Positions 22,263 through 32,900 of a DNA stretch of 64,000 nucleotides are shown one piece after another. Each line of letters starts with the position of its first letter. Within the stretch, counting starts at the first letter, position 1. Under the pieces are notes generated by a model. That model saw only the letters and a program-made list of their open reading frames with translations. It ran no database searches and was not told where the DNA came from. Both the position numbers and the translations under genes were made by a program. This stretch comes from Henckelia pumila (taxonomy: Eukaryota > Streptophyta > Magnoliopsida > Lamiales > Gesneriaceae), in the NCBI RefSeq assembly GCF_033568475.1, contig NC_133122.1, forward strand, positions 180,625,449 through 180,689,448, given 5' to 3'.

Positions 22263-23513
22263 TCAGGGTTTATGATCTTCCAGGAATTCTAAGCCAAGAA
22301 TTAGTTGATCCGCTTCTTTTCCCGGAATTCCAAAAATTTGAACTTCCAATTCACTAATGTTTATCAATCCTTGGTAAGTTCTTTTTACCTGTTGTTTTAA
22401 ATAGTAAATCGAGTTACAAGGGAATTGATTCCTATGACTTGTAATTTCGAATACTATTTTGAAATCTTTCCAACCTTCTGGAGATCTAAGTTTCCCTATT
22501 ATAGAAAACTCATTTTCTTCTGGTTGAATTTCTTTAATCGGAGATTTTTTCCACTTTCGACTTGTAATTCTGTTATCTTGAAAAGATAACATTCGGGGTT
22601 CTATTTTGAGAACTCTGTATGGAACCGGTTTATCTTGAATTTGGATATATGTTTCATGTATTATAGGAAATTCGATTTTTTCTGGATAGATTGCTTGAGC
22701 AACTTTCCCAAAAATCTCTGAGATTTCAATAAACTCATTTCTAATAAATAATTTTGAATGGTGAGAATTAGAAAGAGCATATGAAATTTGGTAGGTAATG
22801 AAATATGGTTTATTACCTTCCTTCATTAATTGTTTTTCTTTGAAGTTTTGATGCAACGTCAAGGCTCGACTAAAGTCTCTGTCAGCTAAATTTTAGGCTA
22901 TTCTTGGATAAATAACTACCACAATTTTTCGTTCACACAAATTTCCCGAGATAGTTCCCAGAACAACATCTTGAATATTCATCATTCTTTTATCGCATAC
23001 TACAATATATATGGGTGAATCTATTCCCTCTTTAAAAGTAGCTTTGATCATAATCTGGATCGCTCCAATATGAATCCAAGACATTGTCTTTGCTACTTCA
23101 GCTTTCAAGTTTTTTAATTCCTCTTTAATTTCTTCAAAGGGAATTAACTGCATCTCAATTTGATTACTGGTTAATTCCATAGGGATCGTCATTTCCCTTC
23201 TGGATACCTTATAAATCAAATTATGTCTTCTTTGTCTAAGCCCCAGATTTTCTAAGACTCTTTCAACTTGTCCTGTAGAAAATCCTTGATACTTCTGTAA
23301 AGTAAGATTTTCTCTCATAATTCTTTGGATCATATTATGAGATATAGTAGTTTGACTAAAAAACCCAGCCAAAATTTCATGTGTTTCATGTCGAAACACT
23401 TCTTCTTTAGTCTGATTCTGATTCATCATCAGATTCTTCTTGGCTACATAGTATTTCTTCCTCATATATATTTTCATCTGAGGGTATCTCCTCAAACTGA
23501 TATATTTGGACAA
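22263..23513 (-). pseudogene. EPRV1 movement protein (30K superfamily)
   Basis: Open segments 23513-22893 and 22862-22263 are separated by one break. The 30K-type core is recognisable: HIGAIQIMIKATFKEGIDSP followed by an ICDKRM-like strand (VVCDKRMM here), the NLCERKIV strand, then ITYQISYALSNSHHS. The same core appears in EPRV2 (HIGGIEIIVSAHYREEIDTP). Such proteins widen plasmodesmata for cell-to-cell spread. It lies 3' of the capsid region. Confidence 0.8.
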
Positions 23514-23516
23514 TAT

Positions 23517-24795
23517 CTAGGAAGAAGACCACATCATCCATGTCTGATGTTGCTTCAAAGATTTTGACTCCTTTCTTCTAATTTTTTGGATAATTTGTTG
23601 AAATGTGTCCCCTTGCTCCGCATGTCCAGCAGTTACAGTCTTTAAAACTTTCACTTGCTCTCGTATGAGTTCTTCTGAAAGTCCTTCTAGATGGTATTCT
23701 TCCCTTGTTTTGAGATGAGCGTGTTGTTGGGATGTCCTTGTAGCTCCACTTCTTTTCCCTGATCTATAAGATCTGGCCTTTTGTTTGAACCAAAATGTTC
23801 TTGGTTTCCAAGAACCTCTCATTATTTTATTATATGGATTATTTCTGAATTTCTTCCTTTTAAATCACTGTGATTTATTCTCAATGATTGTTGGGAGATC
23901 ATTTTCTCTACAACATAAAGGAGTACGTTTATCTATACCCCTTATCTTTTTGTAGTTCTTTTGTAGTGCTGTCATGTGGCACCATTCTGTCAATTTTCCT
24001 TCTAGAAAAGAGGCGCTTCTTGTCAATGTATCTGGATTACCTGGAACGTATTCTTTTATTAGCATTTCTCTCCTGGGGCTTGGCATTTTTGCAAAAAATA
24101 GCTGAATAGATACGTTTTTCTCGACTCCCGAACTCCATATGTATTTAGTGAATAATGTATTCATCAACTAAACAGATATCATGCAACTCGAGACTATACA
24201 GAGCTTGAGTATATCTTCTCTTTTTCTTCGTATCTTGATTATTGAAATAGTCTACCCCTACAAATTCTGCTGTAAATAGGGTGATCATTCTTCCTCCAAT
24301 CTCGCTTAGGGATTGTCCTGCTAAGACTGATTCTTTAGTCTCTGAAATAGTTATTTTTCAAGCTATCTTATCAGATCCCATTAGACTCATTTCTAGAAGT
24401 TTAATGAATCCTTCTTTATTGAGATCTAATGTTCCTGCTGCAATTCTCATAGCTGACGTCCAATCATCTATGAGATCTTTTTTGTTTTTGAAATCCAAAA
24501 CATCAAGGTTTAACATAACCCCATAAGGATGTATTGGATCTAAAACAATTTTTCTGTAAGGAGTTTGATGGAGAGGAATTTTACTTCTTCTTATCCTTGT
24601 TCCTATTAGATGTGAATTTTCTTCAACATGGAATTCACTATGTGGTTTTTTTGTTTTAACCACATATCTTGGAGGATTTCCTATAGGTTGTTCACCTTCA
24701 GGGGCATTCATCTTTAGATCTATTACTTTAAGATTCGCAAATGAATCTGCAAGATCTTGTAGATCCTCAAGATTTAATCTTTCTAAAGTAGTCAT
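23517..24795 (-). pseudogene. EPRV1 capsid protein with altered zinc knuckle
   Basis: Segments 24795-24358, 24167-23865 and 23822-23517 in changing frames. The N-terminal part leads into the capsid core (LTEWCHMTALQKNYKKIRG) and a basic Arg/Lys-rich stretch. Near 23610 another frame encodes the nucleic-acid-binding knuckle CWTCGARGHISTNY, in which the last CCHC cysteine has become tyrosine (TGT to TAT). At least three frame breaks are present. Confidence 0.75.
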
Positions 24796-25313
24796 CAGAT
24801 AGTGTTTTTCTCCGATACTTCTTTTATAAGATTAATCATCATTTCTTCATCAGTTAAAGGTTTTTGCATCATTTTGGTTTTACCTTTCTGATATAACAAA
24901 GGTTCGGTACCAAACGAGGGCGTAACCTTCCTCCTGTATTCTCTTTTCTAGAACTAGCGGTTTGTTCTAGATTTAGGATTTTTGTTTGGAGATCCTTTAA
25001 AGTTTCAAGAATTTCTTCTTTTTTTTAAGAATTTCTCCGATTTTTTTGAGGTATTTCATACAGCTAACTGATGTAATATTGTACCATTTTTTGGATTTCT
25101 TTAAGATCTTCGGAGAGTTTAGAAGAGTTTGGGGTAATCTCTAGAAATTGAGAGTTAGAAATCATATTTCTTAATCCCTTCAGAGCTTACAAAACCCAGA
25201 GTCTCGTTACTTAAAACCTGTTGTAAAGAATCTATTTTAACTAGATTCACTTGTTCATAGAATTTCATATAAATGAAATTCATCTTGTTCAAACTTTCGT
25301 TTGAATTCATGTT
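24796..25313 (-). pseudogene. EPRV1 degraded 5' ORF between primer site and capsid
   Basis: An ATG near 25313 begins a frame (MNSNESLNKMNF) that is soon broken; Lys/Glu-rich coiled-coil-like pieces follow in several frames. It corresponds to the N-terminal extension or small 5' ORFs of caulimovirids. I see no specific motif. Confidence 0.45.
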
Positions 25314-25383
25314 TTGTTGAAAATCTTCTCCTCAACAAAGAAAATATGATTTAAAGAATAATATTACGTCTGAATAATTAACC

Positions 25384-25399
25384 TAAAGCTCTTATACCA
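25384..25399 (-). other. EPRV1 primer-binding site
   Basis: Minus strand TGGTATAAGAGCTTTA, one mismatch from the initiator-Met site TGGTATCAGAGC, just 5' of the viral ORFs. Confidence 0.7.
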
Positions 25400-25677
25400 C
25401 TTTTACGCATAATTCTTCGTACCATAATTAAGCACAAAATCTTCAGATTTGACCATAAAACCTTTAGATTTTAAGTATAAATTAGCATAAATAAAGTTTA
25501 AAAATTAAATATTTAATTATTCAAACTTGGTGATCCTAAAAAGTTATTTCAAAAAATCTTTTGGACAGATAATTAAAATAAACTCAAGTTTGTGTTTGGG
25601 ATTAATCATCAATTTACCCAACTCGTTTTAATTAACTTTTTAGATAGTCGTTTTATAATAAAAATAATATTTTTTTG

Positions 25678-25715
<38 letters not shown>

Positions 25716-25784
25716 ATGAGAAAAAAAAACATTAATTACTTATTTATCTATTTTAGAGCCTGGAAGTGTAGAAGGCGAGCAGCC
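25400..25784. other. Spacer between EPRV1 and AKRP, with (TA)n tract
   Basis: AT-rich. 25400-25680 may be EPRV1 leader (it lies upstream of the primer site on the viral strand). A (TA)n run occupies 25682-25712. The remainder must hold the AKRP core promoter and 5' UTR. An ATG at 25716 is in frame with AKRP but lies in this low-complexity sequence. Confidence 0.5.
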
Positions 25785-28700
25785 ATGGCTGCAGCTCCAC
25801 CACCACCTTCTCTACAGAGAATCCAAACCCCTAAAACCTTCTTTTCTCTTCTCCCCATCTCTCCTCTATCTCTCTCTGCGACCCATAATCTCTGCTTCGT
25901 TTCTCCGCTTTACTCAGTGCTTCCCATAAAGTGCTTCAAGTCCCTCCGTTTCTCCTCCCAGCATGTAAGCCAATTCGATTCTGAAGACGAGGAGGAAACC
26001 GCCGTAGGCGACTGTCTTGTCTTTGAAGAAGGCATTTTCGATGACCCATTTATTCAAAACACTGGGAATTTCACGAATGCCGATACCCAATTGGGTAAGG
26101 GGAAAAATACGGACTTGGAGCCTGAAAACTTGGTCCCGGATAATTGGGTGGATATTCAAAGGGAGCTTAACATCACGAAGAAGGAGAGGAGAAAGCTCTC
26201 GCAGCAATTGGAATACGGCAGGACGGTGGAGAAGAGAAGGGAAGCCCTCAGGCCTATTGATTCGGATGCATATGACAAGTTTAAGAACGAGAAACTCCAG
26301 CAGTTGAAACCAGTTGTGCTCGATAACCCGGAACCAAAATATTTCAGAGATCACGTTGAGCGGGAGGGTGATGATAGAACAAGTGAGGAGGAGATTACAG
26401 ATAGCAGAGTGAGCCCAAGGAACCCGAGATTGGCTGTGTATGGAAAAGGATTGGATGATATTTCCGAGCTTTTCAATAGCGAGATCTATGACCCTGCCAA
26501 TTCTAAAAAATCTGAAGGTGTATTTAAATTATCCAACCCCAAATCTTTGATGTTTGCTGATGAATGTGTGTGAGTTTGAATTGTGAGCATGATGGTGCTT
26601 CGTTCTATGGGGTGGTCTGCAAATTCAAATTTTCGAGTTCAGTGTCTTTTGGTATAACTGTGAGGAGGCTGGCATAAAATTCTAGTACTTTTTCCTTCTT
26701 GTAGGTTGAAGCCTTGGAATCTAAAAAGTTGTTCTTTTCCAATTCTTTTCAAAGTTTGCAGGCGACTCAGAATACTATTTGCTGCTGGAATGAAGATAGA
26801 CCATAAATATTATTGATTTCTTGTGTTCATGCAAACTATTCTGTAATTTCAACATTCTTGAATGCATGTCCTCTTGCCCTTCGACGAGTGATGATATTGT
26901 CTGATATTTAACTCTAATAATTTGGGATGCACCCTCCACGGGATTGAAGGGAGAGGGGAGGGATGAATGTGCAAGATGTACTGCTTATTGCTTATTTTGT
27001 TTCTTCTTCTTTGTTTTCCTTTTGCTTTATTTCAATCTTTTAGACCTTTGATATTGGATCCTCAAAATTGTGATTTGATAGGTACTCGCAAATTGTTCTC
27101 AAAGGAAGAGAAATTATTGTTGAATAAGCGAGTTCCTAATTTGGCTGTTGCCACCTCGGTGAGCTCCTTCTTATCTTGTTGTCATCACCAGTTGGGAAGA
27201 ATTCTTAATTATGGGATTTCCCTTCTCAGAAATTTAATCAATAAAGGGACTTATCCAAAATTGGTTTTCTTGTTTTCTTTTCGAACGATGTGAAAGGTCA
27301 TAAAATTCTAATTCTGATGTAGAAATCATTTTCTCAGGGAAAATGGCATCCTCTACATGCCCTTGCGGCTTCTGGAGAATTTTACCTCTTGAATTCTTTG
27401 TTGAAGCATAACATTGATATAAATGCTCAGGACAAGGTGAACTGGCTGACAAATGTCAATCATATATTTTTGTTACCTAAAAATTTTGGTTGTGAGTTGT
27501 TCTCTTCTATCTATAAAATATTTTAGCCACAAATAAATTTCATTTTTGAAGTTTCTTTCATCTTTTTTTTTTTTAATCTGAAATCCTCTTGTCGTATCAT
27601 GATATATTTCAGGATGGATTGACTGCAATTCACAAAGCAATACTTGGCAAAAAGCAGGCGATTTTTAATTTTCTTTTGAGGGAATCTATAAATCCCTTCA
27701 TTCGTGACAAAGCAAGTGTTGGCTGATTCTGGTTTTGTACAATTCATTTTCCCAGATACATATATGCATTATGGTTTTCTTCATCCTGTTATTGTGATAA
27801 TGCCTGTGCGTATATTAAGGTTGAAAGGTGTCTCTAAAAATAAAAACAACCATGGGCAGCAGGGGAAAGAAAGCTTAAATTCCAGTTACCCAACTTCTAC
27901 TAAGTATTTAATTTAGGCATTATAACTTACACCTCTTTTAAGTCAATGTCTGGCTCCTTTGCTTTCACCCTGTGACTGCAAATGGTTGTTCACACGGACA
28001 AATCAACGTGCTTGCAAGAGTGGTACAATACTTTTCTGCAATATCAATTGCTTATTTTTGCAAGAGGAACTTTCTCCCCTTCTGTACAACACATTCTTTT
28101 AACTGTTCTGCTATAGGAATACCCTCTTCTTCCACACCACGTGTTTTATATAAGTTTTATTGCAATTGGTTCTCACAGTTTTTTGGCCCATGACAGGTGG
28201 GTGCCACCTTATTGCACTATGCTGTCTATGCTGTGTCAAGTCATATGATAAAAATTCTATTGTTGTACAATGTAGATATAAATCTTCAAGACAATGTAAG
28301 TTTGATAATCTTGATTGAAGCAACTTAACTTGGTGCAAGTTTCCGGGTACGTATTAATCTACTTATTTTTCATTTTCAGGACGGGTGGACACCATTACAT
28401 CTTGCTGTGCAATCCCGTAGGACAGATATAGTGAGGCTTTTGTTGATAAAAGGAGCTGATAAAACTTTAACGAACCGGGTAAAAATTTGCAACTTAAATT
28501 GAAATTAAAACTTCAGTACATTTGCTGTGTACTCGCTTCATGCATCGATTTCATGTTCAATCATTTATCTAATGAAATTTTTACTTCATTATGAAGTCTG
28601 AATTGCATCTTAGGAAGTTTGTTGCTAGACATGAAAAGTATAGCCATCAACCACCAATTCTCTCGGTTGTGCCTTTTGAGTCCAACATTCTTGAGATTTT

Positions 28701-28904
28701 ACAATCGTTTCTATATTTACGATTTAAATATAAATATTTTCGAGCAGCCATGGCCATCTTGCAGTCGCAATTAAAATGGTCCTCATGTTTCCTTTGCATT
28801 GGATATTTTTCCAGGATGGATTGACCCCGCTGGACCTTTGCCTCTATTCTGGCAGAGATATAAGAACATATGAACTTATCAAATTAATCAAACAACGTCC
28901 ATAG
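25785..28904 (+). CDS. AKRP: AKRP-like chloroplast ankyrin-repeat protein
   Basis: Seven exons: 25785-26517, 27082-27158, 27338-27436, 27613-27711, 28197-28295, 28380-28478, 28815-28904; 431 aa, close to Arabidopsis AKRP (about 435). Exon 1 encodes a Ser/Pro-rich, acid-poor N-terminus typical of a plastid transit peptide, then an acidic segment and a basic coiled-coil-like stretch ([20 protein letters not shown]). Exons 3-7 carry ankyrin repeats ([14 protein letters not shown] in exon 6); exons 3-6 are each exactly 99 nt, one 33-residue repeat per exon. All introns are GT-AG except intron 4, which has a GC donor (AAA|GCAAGT at 27712). In Arabidopsis AKRP partners EMB506 and is needed for plastid differentiation and embryo development. 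I preferred AKRP over EMB506 because of length. The start was taken at MAAAP rather than the in-frame ATG at 25716. Confidence 0.85.
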
Positions 28905-29391
28905 CCTTCATTGATCAAAACGCTAAATTGGTTCCATACTATGATGGTCGAGGTGCTTCTGCTATCAGTAGTACTGCTCTGTGATCCATCATCTGCTTGA
29001 ATTGCTCCTACCTCGTCGTGGAGTATTAAGCCACCGTCTTTTGTGAAGGTTCTGGTACCAACAAATAATGAAGGAAGCTGATTTTTCGATGATGTGGTGC
29101 GTTTTTTCGAGCTCCATTGTACAAAATTTGTGTTTTTCTTCATGTCATCCGTGTAGCTAAAGAAGATGTGTCTAGTGTACTATGAAGTTGTTTGAAGCAC
29201 GCTCCTAATTAATCTTTGTACAGATAAAACATGTTTGGAGTAGCATCGCTAGATATTTTGTGACCTGAGATAACAGTAGACGACCACATTTCTAAATCCG
29301 CGTGACTCTGTCCAGTGCTGCATAGCTGCTCAGGAATTTTAACTCGATTATATTTCGGAGCACGAAGTATACTAATACTTCATAGCGGTTC
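28905..29391. other. 3' flank of AKRP
   Basis: Non-coding; presumably AKRP 3' UTR and spacer. AKRP and PAT10 converge tail to tail here. Confidence 0.5.
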
Positions 29392-29561
29392 AAGAATTTA
29401 AACCCGATTTTCTTTCGGAGCACGGAGCACAATTTAAACCCGATTTTTTTTAAACCCGATTTTCTTTCAAAGCACGGAGCACAATTTAAACCCGATTTTT
29501 AAACCCGATTTTCTTTCAAAGCACGGAGCACAATTTAAACCCGATTTTTTTTCGAAGCACG
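29392..29561. repeat. Short tandem repeat, ~50-bp unit
   Basis: Three to four copies of a unit containing TTTAAACCCGATTTTCTTTC and AGCACGGAGCACAA, with small length changes in the T run. Confidence 0.8.
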
Positions 29562-29963
29562 CGCTTAACACACTGTCTATGAAGGATTCATCCCTGAGAT
29601 ATTACAACTGATGATCTGCCACAAACATTGCCCAACGGTAGCTATTTATCCTTTTTTTAAAAAAAATTACTATATTTTAAAAAAATTCAAGTTTTTTTTA
29701 TTCTTACTAGTGGATTGATGATATCATAAATCCTAGCCAGTCATAGAAGAAGAGAATCAATCAATATTGGCAACATATTTAACATTGGTACCTATACAAT
29801 GTGTTACAATAAAGTTGAGTGTTCAACAAATATGATACTAGACTGTGGCAAACCTGATCTTAATTACATACAAACTTGATGTGCATCATTTGTCAAATCT
29901 AGAACAGTTGAATCGTTCAAAAAGAAATTTGTTTAAAAAATTTAAATTACAAAACTTGTGCCA
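29562..29963. other. Spacer and 3' flank of PAT10
   Basis: AT-rich, non-coding; holds the PAT10 3' UTR on the minus strand. No other feature is visible. Confidence 0.5.
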
Positions 29964-32900
29964 TCAGCAGCAACGGCAAGATAAAACATCCGAGCATGTG
30001 TATGGTCTTGACTTTTCCTCGAGTTCTGCTGCTGTTGGCAAAGCTTCCAACCTGTACATGCTTCCGCTTCTGGCACAACAAAGTAGCGACAAATTTCTGC
30101 AAACTCCTTTGTTGAATGGATGCACTCTCTCCGGAATCCCCCTGCAAAATTCAAATGCCGAAATGAAAACAAAGAAAAAGTTGTCACCGCTGCAAGGAAA
30201 TAGGTAGTCTTATACCACCATATTAAAGCAGCATATGCATGTCTCGGAAAATAGATCCACAACAAATCATTCCTTGTCGATTTAATCGGTAATATTTCCA
30301 GGAACACCATCAACAGTTGTCATATGAAGGTTTAACATGAAACATGGACCTGGCTCCCTCCATGTTTTTCATGATCAAATTCCCAGTTGAGAACAAAAGC
30401 AGTGCCAAAAGGCATAAGAACTACAATATGGCTCAAAAAGTTTATTACAGGAAGCCCCAAGGAAAGTTTTAATAGCTCGTTAAGAGTCCTACGCGACATG
30501 GACTATAGGGAATCATTTGGTCACTGTATAAATGAAATTGATGAATAATCAGAAAAAAAATGTCACATGCTTAGAATTGGACGCTAGACCAATTTCCACC
30601 TCGAGGCAGTTTGAGGCTTTGAGCACATGACATTTTGTGCTAGGCACAAAAAAAAATGCTCATCACACCATAAGCCAGAAGTCACTAATGATTATTCACA
30701 AACCAGTTAAAAAAGCTAATCACAAATCACAAGAATCTTAAATATGATAATTTACCAAGAAAAAATTAGTGATTTAGTGTCCTTGTTAAATGTGATAATT
30801 TGCCAGACAAATTTAGCTTTCTTATTTGTTACTTCTAAATTATACGTTGAATCCAAAAAAGTATATTTCTACAACTGAGATAATAACCACATTATTTCTC
30901 CTTGAAAGCGTGAAGCCATTAATTTAAGCAACACAAAAGAAATATACCGGCATTGTAAACGTAATTCACACACCATAACAACTTAACATCTTTCAACACA
31001 AAAATCTGAGATGTCACAGCAATTACGAACTATAAAATATAAACCTTGCACAAAATAATACACCCATCTGGCATGTAACATGTAACACAGAAAATCTGGA
31101 GCAATAAACGAATTAGGAAATAGAGAAAAAAATCACCATAGTTTTTGAATAAAATAGGAGAGGCATGAGAAACCAACCTCAAATACACAATTCGCCGCCT
31201 TCTTACAAGTTCGTAAGTGGTTTGGTTACTCATAATAAGGTAGCTGTTCCATGAAAAAAATAACACAAATTTGATTTTCAAGCAAGAACATGTAAAAAAA
31301 GAAAAGAACACACATTGAAAAACTATTAGCTACAGTGCTAGCATATACTAGAAAAGAAGTAAAGATGCACATAAAGAGCCAGTTCGGATACAGAAACTGT
31401 AACTTAATAAAAATACTTGAACGAATTCAGTTTTTTTTTAAAATTCGTTTATTAAAAAAACAGAAGCAATTTTAACTTTTAGATAAATGTTGATAAGTGC
31501 TTTTGTTTTTATTTTTAAATGTAGTTAGAAGCAAAAGCCAAAAAACTAGAAATTCTAACTTCTAAACAAGCACATTTTTAAGTGTTTTTCTGAAACCGAT
31601 TTTGTAACCAAAAGCTACGATTTTTAAGACCGTGAGTTTTTTTTTTTTTTTTTGTTAAAAAAAGTACTTTTGAACTCTTGGCTTCTCCAACCAAACAGGC
31701 TCAAAGTGTTTTAACTAGGATCCCTTCAGTTTTATCGCCATGATTTCCCCATGTTTATAGAGATCTTTCATTAGAGCTAGTGACTAGTCACTAGTGTTAC
31801 CTAAAATTGACCAGAAATGACAACGCCAGCAAAAATACCTCTTAAAGATCGGACATACCTATGGAAAAGGAGGAGCAGCAGCAGAAAAATTAGGGATATT
31901 GACAAAGAAGCCAACATCAAGATCATAATTACATCTGCCCACCTGAAGGAAATCCAGTTCAATTATTTGCAATCAATGATGGAATTTAAAATTACGAGGT
32001 AATCATCTGCGTGAGACAATTATGTTAAATAACAAATTTATATTATATTCATGGGTGCAAGGTACAAAGTGCAAAGTGCATTACGTGCATCTTGTTTCCT
32101 TCATTTTTCAACAAGTAGAAAAATAGAGATGCTTTCTTAGAGATATGTACTTCTGAGATATACGTACCATGCCATTGATATATGAGATTTAAGGTACGAA
32201 ACGTACAAAATCCACGTCCAAAGGCACAAGGCTGTTTCTTCACATATGTACCACCTGATGCATTAAAAAAACAATCACATACCGCAGCCTCCAACAACAT
32301 CAAAGTAAGCCAATACTAGGAAACATTAAATTAAAAAGTATTAAATAACTGTATAGCAAATGAAAATAATACTCACCAAAAACGGCAATGGTTTCCCAGT
32401 CCTATACATGTCCCTAGCCAAACACAATGATGATCAAACTGAAGCACACACTTGTCACAATCATGACAATGCTTTGCCCGTGGAGGCTATTAACAAACGG
32501 AACAATGGCATCAGAACTCTGGCACAGGTGAAGCACAAATAATGAAAAAGCAAGAGAATAGGTACAAGAAATCTAAAATGTTGTGTCCAAAGTGGGATCA
32601 TGCTAGGAAGGTCTTTTGACTTCTTTAAATATATTACGTATCAAGTGTCAAAAAGGAAGGGGAAGGGAAAAGAATATTGGTTCTGATATGATTGTTAAGG
32701 ATTGACCACAAACGCAACATTTACCCCTGATCTCCACGAGCTGCTGCCTCAAATAATGTGTGCCCTCTTATATGGTGAGAATTCTGAGCGAAGGGGCTAT
32801 TACTAATAACGAGGTCTTGAAAGATCAATAGCTCCGGTCTTGAAAATCCAGAAAGTTAGAAGTTTTCTTTTCTATTTTGATGGTTACGGAATTATAGATT

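Larger units (their letters stand above)
17600..25399 (-). mobile_element. Endogenous pararetrovirus 1 (Caulimoviridae), decayed, with CP-MP-PR-RT-RH order
   Basis: Minus strand, from an initiator-Met-like primer site (25384-25399) leftward: degraded leader ORF, capsid protein with zinc knuckle, 30K-type movement protein, retropepsin, RT, RNase H and an overlapping downstream ORF in the transactivator position. There are no LTRs and no integrase. Capsid upstream of movement protein is, to my knowledge, the arrangement of cavemoviruses and relatives rather than petuviruses or caulimoviruses. All ORFs carry stops or frameshifts, and one is split by a solo LTR. It is an old, non-functional integrated copy. 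The left boundary is uncertain to about 200 bp. Confidence 0.85.

Noticed and set aside
25716-25784. Upstream in-frame ATG for AKRP
   Set aside because: It would add a 23-aa leader encoded next to the (TA)n tract; the ATG at 25785 begins a normal plastid transit peptide.
25785-28904. EMB506 instead of AKRP
   Set aside because: EMB506 is much shorter (about 315-330 aa) than the assembled 431 aa. Remains possible without an alignment.
29942-30313. 123-codon minus-strand frame in PAT10 exon 11
   Set aside because: A different frame of the same exon reproduces the PAT10 C-terminus and keeps splice phase.
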